Assembly (NCBI RefSeq): GCF_019734195.1
Contig: NZ_JAASHM010000005.1
Location: 62,001-126,000 of the forward strand
Reading direction: 5' to 3'
DNA from: Clostridium sp. K13
Lineage (GTDB): Bacteria > Bacillota > Clostridia > Clostridiales > Clostridiaceae
Length of the DNA: 64,000 nucleotides
Shown here: piece by piece, positions 39,086 to 51,386 of the stretch
Layout: each line of letters starts with the position of its first letter
How positions within the stretch are numbered: position 1 is the first letter of the stretch
The notes under the pieces: generated by a model
The model's database searches: none
Told to the model about the DNA's origin: nothing
The model's input: the letters and a program-made list of their open reading frames with translations, nothing else
Program-made: the position numbers and the translations under genes

Positions 39086-40882
39086 ATGGAAAGTAAGGTT
39101 TTAAAGAAAAGAGAGGAAATACAAAATCAAGACAAGTGGAGTGTTAATGAAGTATACTCTAGTGATGAAGCTTGGGAAAAAGAATATAAGGAATTACAAG
39201 AAGAAGCTCCAAAGCTTAAAGACTTTGAAGGTAAGCTTGGAGATGGAGAAACTTTAATAAGATATTTCGAAGAAAATGAAAGAATATCAAGAAAAGCAGA
39301 AAAGATTTATGTTTATGCGCATTTAAGATGTGATGAAGATACAAGTAATACAAAATATCAAGCAATGATGAATAAAATAGATGCTTATATGGCTGAATAT
39401 GCTACTTATACAGCATATGTTGTACCAGAAATTTTAGCACTTCCTGATGGAACAGTAGAAAAACAAATGGAAGAATTAAAAGGTCTTGAACCATATAAGT
39501 TCTTATTAGAAAATGTTTTAAAAGAAAAACCTCATGTATTAGATAAAAAAGAAGAGGAATTACTTGCAGCAGCTTCAGATTGTTTAGATGCACCTTCATC
39601 TATACATAATATTATGACAAATGCAGATATGAAGTTTGGTAATATAAAAGATGAAGATGGTGAAGAAGTTGAATTAACAGAAGGAAATTATTCTTCATTT
39701 ATTAAATCAAAGAATAGAGAAGTTAGAAAAGAAGCATTTAAAGGATTATTTAAAGAATATAAAGCTTTTGAAAATACATTAGCAACAACTCTTTCTAGCT
39801 CAATAAAGGTATTTAACTTTGGTGCTAGAGTAAGAAATTATAATAGTGCATTAGAAGCATCATTAAAACCAAATGATATTCCTTTAGAAGTATATACTAA
39901 TGCTATAAAAACTATAGATGACAATCTTTCATCACTTCATAGATATGTATCATTAAAGAAAAGATTATTAGGACTTGATGAAATGCATATGTATGATTTA
40001 TATGTTCCTGTAATTGAAATTCCTAAAGAAAGAGTAGAATTTGATGATGCAGTTAAAATGGCAGTTGAAGGATTACAACCTTTAGGAAAGGAGTATTTAG
40101 ATATATTCCAAGAAGGAATTAATGGTGGATGGATAGATAAATATATTAATAAAGGAAAACGTGGTGGAGCATATTCATGGGGTGGATATGATACAAAACC
40201 TTATGTTTTATTAAATTATAATTATGAACTTAATGATGTATCAACTTTAGTTCACGAAATGGGTCACTCAATTCATTCTTATTATTCAAGAAAAGAACAA
40301 AGCTATTATTATGCAGGTTATACATTATTCTGTGCAGAAGTTGCTTCAACTACTAATGAAGCTTTATTAATTCATTACTTAATAAATAAAGAAACTGATA
40401 AAAAGAAAAAATTATATTTAATAAATCAAGAGTTAGAGCAAATAAGAACTACTGTATTTAGACAATTAATGTTCGCAGAGTTTGAACTTTATACTCATGA
40501 AAGTTTTGAAAAAGGAATTCCATTAACTGCAGAAGATTATAATGAAAAATGGCATGAATTAAATGTTAAGTATTTTGGTCCAGATATGGTAGTAGACTCC
40601 GAAATAGATGTTGAATGGTCAAGAATACCTCATTTCTATAGTGACTTCTATGTATATCAATATGCAACAGGGTATGCAGCAGCATCTGCTTTTGCAAAGA
40701 GCATATTAGATAATGAACCAAATGCTGTTGAAAAGTATGTTGGATTCTTAAAGAGCGGTGGAAGTGATTATCCAATAGAAATATTAAAGAAAGCAGGAGT
40801 AGATATGACTACACCTAAACCTTTAGAATCAACTATTGATAGATTTAATGAATTATTAGATATGTTAGAGAAAGAAATTTAA
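39086..40882 (+). CDS. pepF: Oligoendopeptidase F
   Basis: This 598-residue cytoplasmic zinc peptidase of family M3 cuts short peptides. HEMGH at residues 390-394 is the zinc motif with catalytic Glu391, and E in CAEVAST about 25 residues later is the third ligand. The N-terminal helical PepF domain (RKAEKIYVYAHLR) and length are normal. ATG 39086 is the first possible start, as a stop lies just upstream; its ribosome site is unusually distant. The rhomboid gene begins 2 bp after its stop. Confidence 0.92.
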   Translation: MESKVLKKREEIQNQDKWSVNEVYSSDEAWEKEYKELQEEAPKLKDFEGKLGDGETLIRYFEENERISRKAEKIYVYAHLRCDEDTSNTKYQAMMNKIDAYMAEYATYTAYVVPEILALPDGTVEKQMEELKGLEPYKFLLENVLKEKPHVLDKKEEELLAAASDCLDAPSSIHNIMTNADMKFGNIKDEDGEEVELTEGNYSSFIKSKNREVRKEAFKGLFKEYKAFENTLATTLSSSIKVFNFGARVRNYNSALEASLKPNDIPLEVYTNAIKTIDDNLSSLHRYVSLKKRLLGLDEMHMYDLYVPVIEIPKERVEFDDAVKMAVEGLQPLGKEYLDIFQEGINGGWIDKYINKGKRGGAYSWGGYDTKPYVLLNYNYELNDVSTLVHEMGHSIHSYYSRKEQSYYYAGYTLFCAEVASTTNEALLIHYLINKETDKKKKLYLINQELEQIRTTVFRQLMFAEFELYTHESFEKGIPLTAEDYNEKWHELNVKYFGPDMVVDSEIDVEWSRIPHFYSDFYVYQYATGYAAASAFAKSILDNEPNAVEKYVGFLKSGGSDYPIEILKKAGVDMTTPKPLESTIDRFNELLDMLEKEI

Positions 40883-40884
40883 GA

Positions 40885-41853
40885 ATGAATAAATTAGAAA
40901 ATGTGTTATTTGGAGAGCTAACAAAGCAGGGTGGATTTTATATAAAGGATTATTATAGCGATTCTTTAAAAGAAAAGAAGTGGATAGCTATAATGGAAAA
41001 TAAAGATTTTATTTATGCAGTTGTAGTATCTAATAGTTATAAAAGTGATTTTATATATTATGAAGCTATGAGCTTTTTAGAAAAGATGTATTCAAAAAGA
41101 ATAGCTTTAAACATAGTTATATATGCAACAGATAAGTATGAATCTTTAATAAATCAAAACTATAATAAAGTAATTTATTCAGAAAAAGAAAAACAAGTAG
41201 TTTACAGTGATAGTAGCTGTAAACCACTTGTTTCTATACTTAATTATAGTATGGAAAAGAAAAGCAAAGAAAAATTAAAGTATAAGGAAAGTATAATAAC
41301 ATACATATTAATATGTATAAATATATTAATTTTTATAGTTACAGCTTTTATTTCTAAGAATATACAGAATATTGATTCATATACTTTAGTGCAATTAGGG
41401 GCAAAGGTTAATGTTTTAATAAATAATGGACAACCATGGAGATTAATAACATGTGCTTTCTTACATGGAGGATTAGCTCATATAGCATTTAATATGTATG
41501 CTCTTAAAATTATTGGATCAGAAGTAGAGTATGTATATGGAAAAGTTAAATATATAGTAATATATTTAATTTCAGCTTTAGGGGGAAGTATTTTTAGCTA
41601 CCTTTTCAATTCAGATTCAATAAGCGTAGGTGCATCAGGAGCTATATTTGGACTTTTAGGAGCAATGATCATATTTGGTATAAAACATAAAAATAAAGTT
41701 GGTAAAGAATATATAATTAATTTATTAAAAGTTTTACTCATAAATATATTTATAGGAGTTACACTAAGTAATATAGATAATGGTGCTCATATAGGAGGAT
41801 TAATATTTGGTGGAATTTCTGCTTTGATGTTAAAGGATAGAAAAATATATTAA
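40885..41853 (+). CDS. Rhomboid intramembrane serine protease
   Basis: This 322-residue protein has a soluble N-terminal domain of about 130 residues followed by six or seven membrane segments. WRLITCAFLHGGLAHIAFNM is the rhomboid entry motif; GASGAIFG near residue 249 holds the catalytic Ser and GAHIGG near 303 the His. It cleaves membrane protein substrates within the bilayer. No separate ribosome site is visible 2 bp after the pepF stop, so it depends on coupling. Confidence 0.9.
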   Translation: MNKLENVLFGELTKQGGFYIKDYYSDSLKEKKWIAIMENKDFIYAVVVSNSYKSDFIYYEAMSFLEKMYSKRIALNIVIYATDKYESLINQNYNKVIYSEKEKQVVYSDSSCKPLVSILNYSMEKKSKEKLKYKESIITYILICINILIFIVTAFISKNIQNIDSYTLVQLGAKVNVLINNGQPWRLITCAFLHGGLAHIAFNMYALKIIGSEVEYVYGKVKYIVIYLISALGGSIFSYLFNSDSISVGASGAIFGLLGAMIIFGIKHKNKVGKEYIINLLKVLLINIFIGVTLSNIDNGAHIGGLIFGGISALMLKDRKIY

Positions 41854-41873
41854 TTTATAAAGGAGTAATGCTA

Positions 41874-42494
41874 ATGAGTTTATTAAAGGATAAAGCACTT
41901 GGTTTAAATTTAATATCAATGGTAATATTAATTATTACTGCAATATACGATTTTATGTTTAGAGGTGGAGAAAAGCTTTTTAGAATAGGCTTAATGGCGA
42001 TTACTTTATGGATAATGTATGGTGTGTATAAAAAAACTTTCTTAAGAAAGACAAGAATAAGTTTTTATTTAATATATTCTTTTATATTTGGAGCAATGTA
42101 TTTAGGGAATGTATTTGATTTTTATTTAATTATACCTATGTATGATAAAATATTACATTTACTATCAGGCCTTATTCTTGGAATGATAGGATATATATTG
42201 TTTGTACATGTAAGTAATGGAGCAACTGAAGGCTCATTTAAAAGATATATGCCTATATTATTTTCAATCATATTTTCTATTGCAGGTGCAGCAGTATGGG
42301 AAATATGGGAATTTTCAACAGACCAATTATTTGGATTTGCCTCTCAAAATAATAGTTTGCATGACACAATGTGGGATATAATATGCGGTAGTTTAATGGG
42401 AGTAATTGCAAATATTCCTATTTATTTATACTATATAAAAAGTAAAAAAATCAAATTTATTGAAAATTTAAATAAAGAGATTAATGAATATTAA
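41874..42494 (+). CDS. Membrane protein of the DUF2238/YjdF type
   Basis: This is a 206-residue protein with about six membrane segments. YDKILHLLSGLILG near residue 90 and WEIWEFSTDQLFG, followed by QNNSLHDTMWDIICG near 140-165, match the conserved acidic pattern of DUF2238 (YjdF-like) membrane proteins of unknown function. ATG 41874 is preferred because AAAGGAG is too close to ATG 41868. It probably shares a transcript with pepF and the rhomboid gene. A terminator follows. Confidence 0.72.
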   Translation: MSLLKDKALGLNLISMVILIITAIYDFMFRGGEKLFRIGLMAITLWIMYGVYKKTFLRKTRISFYLIYSFIFGAMYLGNVFDFYLIIPMYDKILHLLSGLILGMIGYILFVHVSNGATEGSFKRYMPILFSIIFSIAGAAVWEIWEFSTDQLFGFASQNNSLHDTMWDIICGSLMGVIANIPIYLYYIKSKKIKFIENLNKEINEY

Positions 42495-42540
42495 TAAGGA
42501 ATAGAAATAATATTTTATTATTTCTACTCCTTATTTGCAT
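42493..42540 (+). terminator. Terminator of the pepF transcript
   Basis: AATAAGGAATAGAAATAATA pairs with its near-complement over 5 nt; the end reads TTGCATTTT. Confidence 0.8.
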
Positions 42541-42695
42541 TTTCTTAAGAAAAGATTAAGAAAAATATAAGCTAAATGTTAACAAAGAATTAACTTTATA
42601 TAATAAATTTATTATATAATAAGAGTATAATGAAGCTGTATATTAAAGTATGTGAAATATTAAAAGGGGTAAAATAAAAATAAGGAGATATTGGG

Positions 42696-43223
42696 ATGGT
42701 GAAATTTTTTAAAGCAATAGATAATAAGGGCTTAAAGTACATAAGTGAAAAATGTCAAAATAGAACATTTGATAAAATGATGCCAATTATAACTATGATG
42801 GGGAATTTAGGAGTAATATGGTTTGTTATATCAAGTTTAATGTTCTTAAAGGTTGAATATAGAATTATTGGTATAGGTGTTATTTTAGCAGTGGCACTAA
42901 CTACAATAATTGGTGAAGGAATAATAAAACATATAGTTAGAAGAAGCAGACCATTTCAAGATAAAGAAGAAAAGTTATTGATAAATAAACCTATAACATA
43001 CTCTTTTCCATCAGGGCATACAGCATCATCCTTTGCTGCTTTAGCAGTATTTTTACAAATGAATGGGAAGTTAGGATTAATAGTAAGTCCAATTGCAACA
43101 TTAATTGCATTTTCAAGAGTATATTTAAAAGTACATTATCCAACGGATGTAATTTTTGGAATGCTTTTAGGATTTACTTGTGGTATAACTGTAGTTTCTT
43201 TTTTAGGGAGAATGGTTTTTTAA
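42696..43223 (+). CDS. PAP2-family membrane phosphatase
   Basis: This 175-residue lipid phosphatase has five or six membrane segments. The three PAP2 motifs are present: KHIVRRSRPF (near 91), PSGHTASS (near 109) and SRVYLKVHYPTDV (near 142). Such enzymes act on phosphatidate, phosphatidylglycerol phosphate or undecaprenyl pyrophosphate. AAGGAGA precedes ATG. It precedes a glycolipid glycosyltransferase gene by 65 bp, which suggests membrane-lipid metabolism. Confidence 0.9.
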   Translation: MVKFFKAIDNKGLKYISEKCQNRTFDKMMPIITMMGNLGVIWFVISSLMFLKVEYRIIGIGVILAVALTTIIGEGIIKHIVRRSRPFQDKEEKLLINKPITYSFPSGHTASSFAALAVFLQMNGKLGLIVSPIATLIAFSRVYLKVHYPTDVIFGMLLGFTCGITVVSFLGRMVF

Positions 43224-43288
43224 TATTTAAAATTATGTGATATAATAGTAAATTGATTATAGAAATTATATTGTTAGGGGGACCTTAA

Positions 43289-44425
43289 ATGAATATTCTT
43301 ATTTTGTCAGCATCGACTGGTGGCGGACATATGAGGGCATCTAAAGCGATAGAGGGTTATATGACCCAAAAAAATAAAGATATAAATGTTAAAATAGTAG
43401 ATAGTTTATTGTATATAAGTCCAATATTAAATAAAACAGTAACAAGTGGATATGTTTATTTAGCAACTAAGACTCCTAGATTATATGGAAAGCTATATGA
43501 TTTAACTAATAAGGATCATAAGTTAGCTAACTTTGTAACTAGACTTAACAATATATTTGCAAATAAGTTATTACCGTTAATAGATGATTTTAAGCCAGAC
43601 GTTATTATAACAACACATCCATTTCCAACTGAAATGGTATCAAGATTAAAGTCTAAAAGAGAAATAAATATACCATTAATATGTATAATGACTGATTATG
43701 CACCACATAAGGCATGGATAAATGATAAGGTAGATGCATATATTGTGGCTAATGATGATATGGTTGCTAAAATGGCTTCAGAGGGAGTAGATGCAAGATG
43801 TATTTATCCTTATGGAATACCTGTAGATGAAGTGTTTTTTGAAGAGAAAGAAAAACAATTAGTAATTGAAGAATTAGGTCTTAATAAAAACTTACCAACA
43901 ATATTAATGATGGCAGGAAGTTTTGGAGTATCAAATGTTTTTGAGGTTTATGAAAATATAATCGATATAGATTTAGATTTTCAAATAATATTAGTTACAG
44001 GAAGAAATCAAAAGCTATATAAGCATTTTGAAGAAGTAATAGGTAATAGCCCTAAAAAAACAAAGCTTATATATTTTACAGATGAAATTAATAAATTTAT
44101 GCAAGCATCAGACATAATAATTACAAAACCAGGAGGATTAACAGTTACAGAAGCATTAGCTTGTAATATTCCAATGGCAGTTTTTGATGCGATTCCAGGG
44201 CAAGAGGAAGAAAATGCAGAGTTTTTATTAAAGCATAATATGGCTGTAAGAATTAAAGATGGAAATAGCTGTAGAGAAGCTATTGTAGAATTATTAAAAG
44301 ACGGTGAAAAACTAGAGGATATGAAGGAAGCTTGCAAGTCTTTTGATAAAAATGATTCTACAAAGAACATATTCCTATTAATTAATGAATTAATAGAAAA
44401 TAATTTTATAATGAATGAGAAATAG
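43289..44425 (+). CDS. GT28-type glycolipid glucosyltransferase (UgtP/MGDG synthase-like)
   Basis: This 378-residue GT-B enzyme begins with LILSASTGGGHMRASKAIEG, the acceptor-side motif of the monogalactosyldiacylglycerol synthase/UgtP group. The donor lobe has MMAGSFGVSN (near 208) and ITKPGGLTVTEALAC (near 277). Members transfer glucose or galactose to diacylglycerol at the membrane, providing glycolipids and lipoteichoic acid anchors. TTAGGGGG precedes ATG. The exact sugar is not predictable. Confidence 0.88.
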   Translation: MNILILSASTGGGHMRASKAIEGYMTQKNKDINVKIVDSLLYISPILNKTVTSGYVYLATKTPRLYGKLYDLTNKDHKLANFVTRLNNIFANKLLPLIDDFKPDVIITTHPFPTEMVSRLKSKREINIPLICIMTDYAPHKAWINDKVDAYIVANDDMVAKMASEGVDARCIYPYGIPVDEVFFEEKEKQLVIEELGLNKNLPTILMMAGSFGVSNVFEVYENIIDIDLDFQIILVTGRNQKLYKHFEEVIGNSPKKTKLIYFTDEINKFMQASDIIITKPGGLTVTEALACNIPMAVFDAIPGQEEENAEFLLKHNMAVRIKDGNSCREAIVELLKDGEKLEDMKEACKSFDKNDSTKNIFLLINELIENNFIMNEK

Positions 44426-44430
44426 TTTGA

Positions 44431-44466
44431 AAAAGTTGTGCTTAATAATATTGCACAACTTTTTTA
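44431..44466 (+). terminator. Terminator after the glucosyltransferase gene
   Basis: AAAAGTTGTGC pairs with GCACAACTTTT over 9 nt, followed by Ts. Confidence 0.88.
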
Positions 44467-44502
44467 TATTTTTTTTAAAATTATCTTTTAAAATTATAAA
44501 AA

Positions 44503-44538
44503 TAGGATTATTATATTAATTAGGATTACTATATTAAT
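44503..44538 (+). repeat. Tandem 18-bp repeat upstream of gdhA
   Basis: TAGGATTATTATATTAAT (44503-44520) is followed at once by a copy with one change (44521-44538). Further ATATTAAT and TTAATAT pieces continue to about 44568. Position 125 bp before gdhA suggests a regulator site or promoter array. Confidence 0.7.
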
Positions 44539-44631
44539 AAATATATTAATATAAATTTATTAATATAAGAAAAAAATCATATAAATAATACATTTATATG
44601 TAGAAAAAATCCAAAAAAATATTAATTATAA

Positions 44632-46008
<1,377 letters not shown>

Positions 46009-46065
46009 TTTTATAACTAAAGCTATTAAGAGAAGCTAAGACTTAGAAAAGTAGATTTTATTATA

Positions 46066-46120
46066 AAAATCAAATTGCTTTGTAGTTTATATAATTACAA
46101 AGTAATTTGATTTTTTCTTT
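46066..46120 (+). terminator. Terminator after gdhA
   Basis: AAAATCAAATTGCTTTGTA pairs with TACAAAGTAATTTGATTTT over a 12-nt AT loop, followed by Ts. Confidence 0.85.
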
Positions 46121-46392
46121 TAAGTATATTAGGTAGTTTAGAAATTTAAGTTTACTAATTTATTTTAAAATATATAATAAAATGAAGTATTGTAAGTAAA
46201 ATAATTTGTAAATTTAAATAATGAGGATAATATATAAATAATTAAATAATTATTTATATATATATATACATGAAAAATTTTTTAGATGACTTATTATTAT
46301 AAAATAGATTATAATTAAATACCGTAAAAGATAGAAATTTTTAATAATTTAAAAATTGTGATAGAATTAAAAAGTTAATAAAGAACATTAGT
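46121..46392. other. AT-rich spacer before the topoisomerase operon
   Basis: No gene is seen. The segment contains a TTATTTATATATATATATA alternation near 46250-46270, which may unwind easily. Confidence 0.4.
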
Positions 46393-46421
46393 TTGATTTT
46401 GATATTATGAAATTGTATAAT
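46393..46421 (+). promoter_or_regulatory. Promoter of the topoisomerase operon
   Basis: TTGATT (46393-46398), a 17-nt spacer and TATAAT (46416-46421), 53 bp before the ATG. Confidence 0.75.
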
Positions 46422-46473
46422 TATATCTAAATTATTACTTAAATGTGAATAGGTTATAATTTTGGAGGTTTAT

Positions 46474-48423
46474 ATGAATAATGAAGTTAATAGTAAATAT
46501 GATGTAACTGATTTGACATCATTAGAAAAACTTGAACCAGTTAGAGTTAGACCAGGGATGTACATAGGTTCTACAGGGACAAAGGGATTACATCATTGCA
46601 TATGGGAGATATTAGACAATTCAATAGATGAAATATCTAATGGATTTGGAGATAAAGCTACAATCATTATAAATAAAGATAAGAGTGTTACTGTTATAGA
46701 TAATGGTAGAGGAATACCAACAGGAATTCATCCTGTTAAGAAAAAATCAGGGGTTGAAATGGTATTTACCGAATTACATACTGGTGGTAAGTTTGATAAT
46801 AAGAACTATAAAACATCAGGAGGTCTTCACGGAGTTGGAGCTGCAGTTGTTAATGCACTTTCAAAATGGCTTGAAGTTGAAGTTCATCAAAATGGAAATG
46901 TATATAAGCAAAGATTTGAATATGCTTATGATAAAGAATTAAAAAGAGATATGCCTGGAACTGCAGTAAGTAAATTAGAGATTGTAGGAAAAACAAAAAA
47001 TACAGGAACTAGAGTTACGTTTAAACCTGATGGAGAAATTTTTTCTACAACAGATTTTAAATTTGATATTATAGATGAAAGATTACAAGAGCTTGCATTC
47101 CAAAATAAAGGAATACACCTTGAACTTATAGATAAAAGAAAAGATGAAGAAGTAAGAAAAGAATATTATTCTGAAAGAGGTTTGCTTGATTTTATAGATT
47201 ATTTGAATGAAAGTAAAACTGCAATTCATGCTACACCAATTCTTTTTGAAGGTGAAAGAGAAATAAATAATATTTCAATGTATGGAGAAGTCTGCATGCA
47301 ATTTACAGACTCCACTACTGAATATATTGCAAGTTATGTTAATAATATTCCTACTACTGAAGCTGGAACTCATGAATCAGGATTTAAAACAGGTATGACA
47401 AGGGCATTTAAAGAATGGTCAAAGAAGTTAGGGCTTGTTAAGGAAAAGGATAAAGAGTTTGAAGGTGATGACTTAAGAGAGGGAATGACAGCTATAGTTA
47501 GAATTAAGATTACTAATGCTGTATTTGAAGGTCAAACTAAGACTAAGCTAGGAAGTTCAGAAGCATATACTATGATGAATGATTTAGCGTATACTAGGCT
47601 TTGTGAATGGATTGAAGATAATAAGGAAGTTGCTACAAGTCTTATAAATAATGCACTTGCTGCAGCTCAAAGAAGAGAAAAAATTAAAAAAATAAATGAA
47701 GCTGAAAAGAAAAAGATAGGAAAAGGAACTGCTCCACTTGCTGGTAAAGTAGCAGTTTGTACATTAAAAGATAATACTGTAAATGAATTTATTGTAGTTG
47801 AGGGAGATTCTGCCGGTGGTTCTGCAAAACAAGCTAGAGATAGAAGATTCCAAACTATAATGCCTTCAAAAGGTAAAATAATGAATACAGAAAAGCAAAA
47901 GCTTGAAAATGTACTAGCATCTGAAGAACTTAAAATATTCAATACAGCAATAGGAACAGGAACTTTAGATAATTATAAAGAAGAAGATTTAAAGTACGAT
48001 AAAATTATAATAATGAGTGATGCAGATGTTGATGGATTCCATATTAGAACTTTATGGATGACTTATATTTATAGATATATGAGACCGTTAATTGCAAATG
48101 GTCATCTTTATTTAGCACAACCACCTTTATATAAAGTTTATAAACTTGTAAAGGGTAAAGAAGTATCAAAATATGCCTATAGTGATGAAGAGTTAGAAAA
48201 AGTAAAGAAAGAAATAGGAAAAGGAGCATTAATTCAAAGATATAAAGGTCTTGGGGAAATGAATCCTGATCAACTTTGGGATACAACTTTAAATCCAGAA
48301 ACAAGAACTCTTTTCCAAGTTACTATTGAAGATGCAGCTAAAGCAGAAAAAATGGTATCACTTTTAATGGGTGATGTTGTTGAACCAAGAAAAAATTATA
48401 TGTATAAGTATGCAGAATTTTAG
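46474..48423 (+). CDS. parE: Type IIA topoisomerase subunit B (ParE-like)
   Basis: This 649-residue ATPase subunit has the GHKL fold: EILDNSIDE, DNGRGIP and GLHGVGAAVVNALS. The TOPRIM domain has EGDSAGGSAKQ (near 444) and MSDADVDG (near 512), and the ending is MYKYAEF. It is paired with the A subunit 20 bp downstream. Lack of dnaA/recF neighbours and a separate operon point to topoisomerase IV (ParE) or a second gyrase, not the main GyrB; sequence motifs alone do not settle this. ATG 46474 follows GGAGG, which lies inside the alternative TTG-started frame. Confidence 0.82.
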   Translation: MNNEVNSKYDVTDLTSLEKLEPVRVRPGMYIGSTGTKGLHHCIWEILDNSIDEISNGFGDKATIIINKDKSVTVIDNGRGIPTGIHPVKKKSGVEMVFTELHTGGKFDNKNYKTSGGLHGVGAAVVNALSKWLEVEVHQNGNVYKQRFEYAYDKELKRDMPGTAVSKLEIVGKTKNTGTRVTFKPDGEIFSTTDFKFDIIDERLQELAFQNKGIHLELIDKRKDEEVRKEYYSERGLLDFIDYLNESKTAIHATPILFEGEREINNISMYGEVCMQFTDSTTEYIASYVNNIPTTEAGTHESGFKTGMTRAFKEWSKKLGLVKEKDKEFEGDDLREGMTAIVRIKITNAVFEGQTKTKLGSSEAYTMMNDLAYTRLCEWIEDNKEVATSLINNALAAAQRREKIKKINEAEKKKIGKGTAPLAGKVAVCTLKDNTVNEFIVVEGDSAGGSAKQARDRRFQTIMPSKGKIMNTEKQKLENVLASEELKIFNTAIGTGTLDNYKEEDLKYDKIIIMSDADVDGFHIRTLWMTYIYRYMRPLIANGHLYLAQPPLYKVYKLVKGKEVSKYAYSDEELEKVKKEIGKGALIQRYKGLGEMNPDQLWDTTLNPETRTLFQVTIEDAAKAEKMVSLLMGDVVEPRKNYMYKYAEF

Positions 48424-48443
48424 GAAAAGAAAGGAGTTAAATT

Positions 48444-51371
48444 ATGGCTAAGAAGGGACACGACATTCCAAGAGATAATAATATATTAAGAATACCTCTT
48501 GAAGAGGCTATGCCAGACAATTACCTTCCATATGCGGTTGAAGTTGCAAAGGACAGAGCTCTTCCAGATGTAAGGGATGGATTAAAACCTGTTCATAGAA
48601 GAATACTTTATGGAGCATATCTTTTAAAGGCATTTCCAGATAGACCTTATTATAAAAGTGCAAGAATAGTTGGAGATGTACTTGGTAAATTCCATCCACA
48701 TGGTGATTCATCAGTTTATGATGCAATGGTACTTATGGCACAAGATTTCTCCACTAGGGAACCTTTATTTGATGGACATGGAAATTTTGGGTCTATGGAC
48801 GGTGATGGAGCAGCTGCTATGCGTTATACAGAGGCTAGACTATCAAAAATAGCTATGGAAATGCTTAGAGATATAGATAAGGATACTGTTGATATGGTTC
48901 CAAACTATTCAGATAGTGAAATGGAACCTAAGGTATTGCCAGCAAGATATCCAAACCTTTTAGTAAATGGAACATTTGGTATTGCTGTTGGGCTTGCGAC
49001 TAATATACCACCTCATAATCTAGGAGAAGTTACTGATGGGGTGCTTGCTTATATAGATAATCCCGAAATAACAACTAAAGAACTTATGGAGTATATTAAG
49101 GCACCAGATTTACCTACAGGTGGTGTACTTATAGGTAAAAATTCTTTATTGTCTGCTTATGAAACAGGGGAAGGAAAAGTTACTTTAAGAGCAAAAACTA
49201 ATATAGAAAAACTTGAAAATGGTAGATATGGAATAGTAATTACTGAATTCCCTTATAGAAGAAATAAATCAAAAATACTTCAAACAATATCAGAAATGAC
49301 TGGTGATAAGAGATATCAAAAGGCTTTAGAAGCAATTACTGATATTAGAGATGAATCAGATAGAAGTGGTATTAGAGCTGTTGTTGAACTTAAAAAGGCT
49401 GCAGATTATGATACTGCAGATAAGATATTAAAGTACTTATTTAAGAAAACGGATTTACAATGTAATATAAGTTTTAATATGGTAGCACTTGCAAATGGTA
49501 AACCGCAAACTATGGGATTAAAGACTATAATAATGCATTATGTTAACCATCAAAAGGATATAGTTACAAAGAGAACTATAAAAGAACTTGCCATGGCAGA
49601 AAAAAGATTCCATATAGTTGAAGGTTTTATTAAAGCAATTGATGTTTTAGATGAGATAATTAAGACTATTAGGGAGTCAAAATCTAAAAAAGATGCAGGT
49701 ATAAACTTAATTGAAAAGTTTGGATTTACAGAAATTCAAGCAGAGGCAATATTAGAGCTTATGCTTTATAGATTAACAGGGCTAGAAATTAAAGTGTTCC
49801 AAAAGGAATATGCAGAGCTTGAAAAAACTATAAAGAAATTAAGAAAAATATTATCTGAGGAAAAAGAGCTATTAAGAGTTGTAAAATCTGAATTAAAAGA
49901 GATTACTGATAGATTTAGAAATCCAAGAAGAACTATGCTAGTAGAAGACGATAGTGAAGCTAAAATTGATTTAGATGAACTTATTGTTGTTGAAGATGTT
50001 ATGATTACATTATCTAAAGATGGATTTATAAAAAGAATACCATTTAAAAATTATCAAAGATCAAATGCAAAAGCTGAAGATATAGAGTATAGAGAAGGTG
50101 ACGAGCTTAAATTCTTATTTAAATCTAATACTACAGAAAATATTCTTTTATTTACTGATAAAGGGAATATGTATCAAATTAAAGGCATAAATATTCCAGA
50201 AGGAAAGTGGAAGGAAAAGGGCGAAAGAGTAGATTCTATAATAAAAACTTTAAATCTAGATGATGAAAATATAGTAGAGGCATTTTCTATAGGTGTGTTA
50301 GATGGAAGTAAGAGTGTTCAATTTATAACTAATAGAGGTATAATAAAGAAGAGTTCTTTAGATAAGTTCCAAACTAGTTATAGTAAAATTCAAGCATTAA
50401 AATTAAAAGAGAATGAATATGTATTAAACATAATTTTATTAGATAGCGAAGAGGATAAGCAATTCTTAGAAGTAAAAACTAAATTAGGATTAAAGTTTAG
50501 TTTAGAATTACCTAAGATAGAAGATACACAAAGAAATATTTTAGGAACTCAATTATTTAACTTAATTGAAAGTGATGAAATAGTAAATGTAGAATATGTA
50601 AATGAATTTGAATTTATAACATTTAGCGTTGGAGTAACAGCAAAGGGTATATTAAAGGGATTTGCAAGAGCAAAGGCTAATGATAGATTAAAAGTTAATA
50701 CAGATACTTTAAGTACATTATTAATGTTTACTGATAAGGGAAATGTTTATAAGATACCAGCATTTTTAATTTCTAATGTTATTAAGGAAGAAATTGCAAT
50801 AGAAAATATAATTGATGGATATTCAAAAAAAGAAAAGATAATAGATGTTTATTCAATTAAGACTTTTAATGAAAAAGATATGGTTTATTTCTTTAGTAAA
50901 AAGGGAATGATAAAAAAGACTTCATTGAAAGAATATGATGGAAATTACTCATCATGCCAAGCGTATAAATTTAAATATGAAAATGATGAATTAATTTCAG
51001 TATGCATAGAAGCCAATGATGGAGAAATAGTAATTATAAGTAAAAAAGGAATGGCAATTAGATTCCTTAGTGAAAGTGTAAATGCTATGGGAAGAGTTGC
51101 CTCAGGAGTAACAGGAATAAGCTTAAAAGAAGATGATCAAGTACTTTCAGGAAATATACTTAAATTATTAAGTAATACTATGGATGAAATAGCTATAGAT
51201 GATAATAGAAATGAAGAAATTACCTTATTAACAAAAAATAAAGAAAAAAAGGTAGTAGAAATAAGAGATATTCGAGTTCAAAATAGAGCTGGAAGAGGAA
51301 CTAATATTATGGTTATTAATTTAGATGACGAAATAACAGAAGCGTTATTTGCTTATAAATGTAATAAATAA
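48444..51371 (+). CDS. parC: Type IIA topoisomerase subunit A (ParC-like)
   Basis: This 975-residue DNA-cutting subunit has its catalytic Tyr at 128 ([10 protein letters not shown]). The quinolone region [12 protein letters not shown] has Ser89 and Asp93, the residues linked to fluoroquinolone sensitivity in relatives. The breakage-reunion core runs to about 500 and the C-terminal beta-pinwheel blades follow from about 510. It is longer than most ParC or GyrA proteins, mainly in the C-terminal part. No clear GyrA box was found on reading, which favours topoisomerase IV. AAAGGAG precedes the ATG. Confidence 0.82.
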   Translation: MAKKGHDIPRDNNILRIPLEEAMPDNYLPYAVEVAKDRALPDVRDGLKPVHRRILYGAYLLKAFPDRPYYKSARIVGDVLGKFHPHGDSSVYDAMVLMAQDFSTREPLFDGHGNFGSMDGDGAAAMRYTEARLSKIAMEMLRDIDKDTVDMVPNYSDSEMEPKVLPARYPNLLVNGTFGIAVGLATNIPPHNLGEVTDGVLAYIDNPEITTKELMEYIKAPDLPTGGVLIGKNSLLSAYETGEGKVTLRAKTNIEKLENGRYGIVITEFPYRRNKSKILQTISEMTGDKRYQKALEAITDIRDESDRSGIRAVVELKKAADYDTADKILKYLFKKTDLQCNISFNMVALANGKPQTMGLKTIIMHYVNHQKDIVTKRTIKELAMAEKRFHIVEGFIKAIDVLDEIIKTIRESKSKKDAGINLIEKFGFTEIQAEAILELMLYRLTGLEIKVFQKEYAELEKTIKKLRKILSEEKELLRVVKSELKEITDRFRNPRRTMLVEDDSEAKIDLDELIVVEDVMITLSKDGFIKRIPFKNYQRSNAKAEDIEYREGDELKFLFKSNTTENILLFTDKGNMYQIKGINIPEGKWKEKGERVDSIIKTLNLDDENIVEAFSIGVLDGSKSVQFITNRGIIKKSSLDKFQTSYSKIQALKLKENEYVLNIILLDSEEDKQFLEVKTKLGLKFSLELPKIEDTQRNILGTQLFNLIESDEIVNVEYVNEFEFITFSVGVTAKGILKGFARAKANDRLKVNTDTLSTLLMFTDKGNVYKIPAFLISNVIKEEIAIENIIDGYSKKEKIIDVYSIKTFNEKDMVYFFSKKGMIKKTSLKEYDGNYSSCQAYKFKYENDELISVCIEANDGEIVIISKKGMAIRFLSESVNAMGRVASGVTGISLKEDDQVLSGNILKLLSNTMDEIAIDDNRNEEITLLTKNKEKKVVEIRDIRVQNRAGRGTNIMVINLDDEITEALFAYKCNK

Positions 51372-51386
51372 AAGGGAGTGTTAAAA

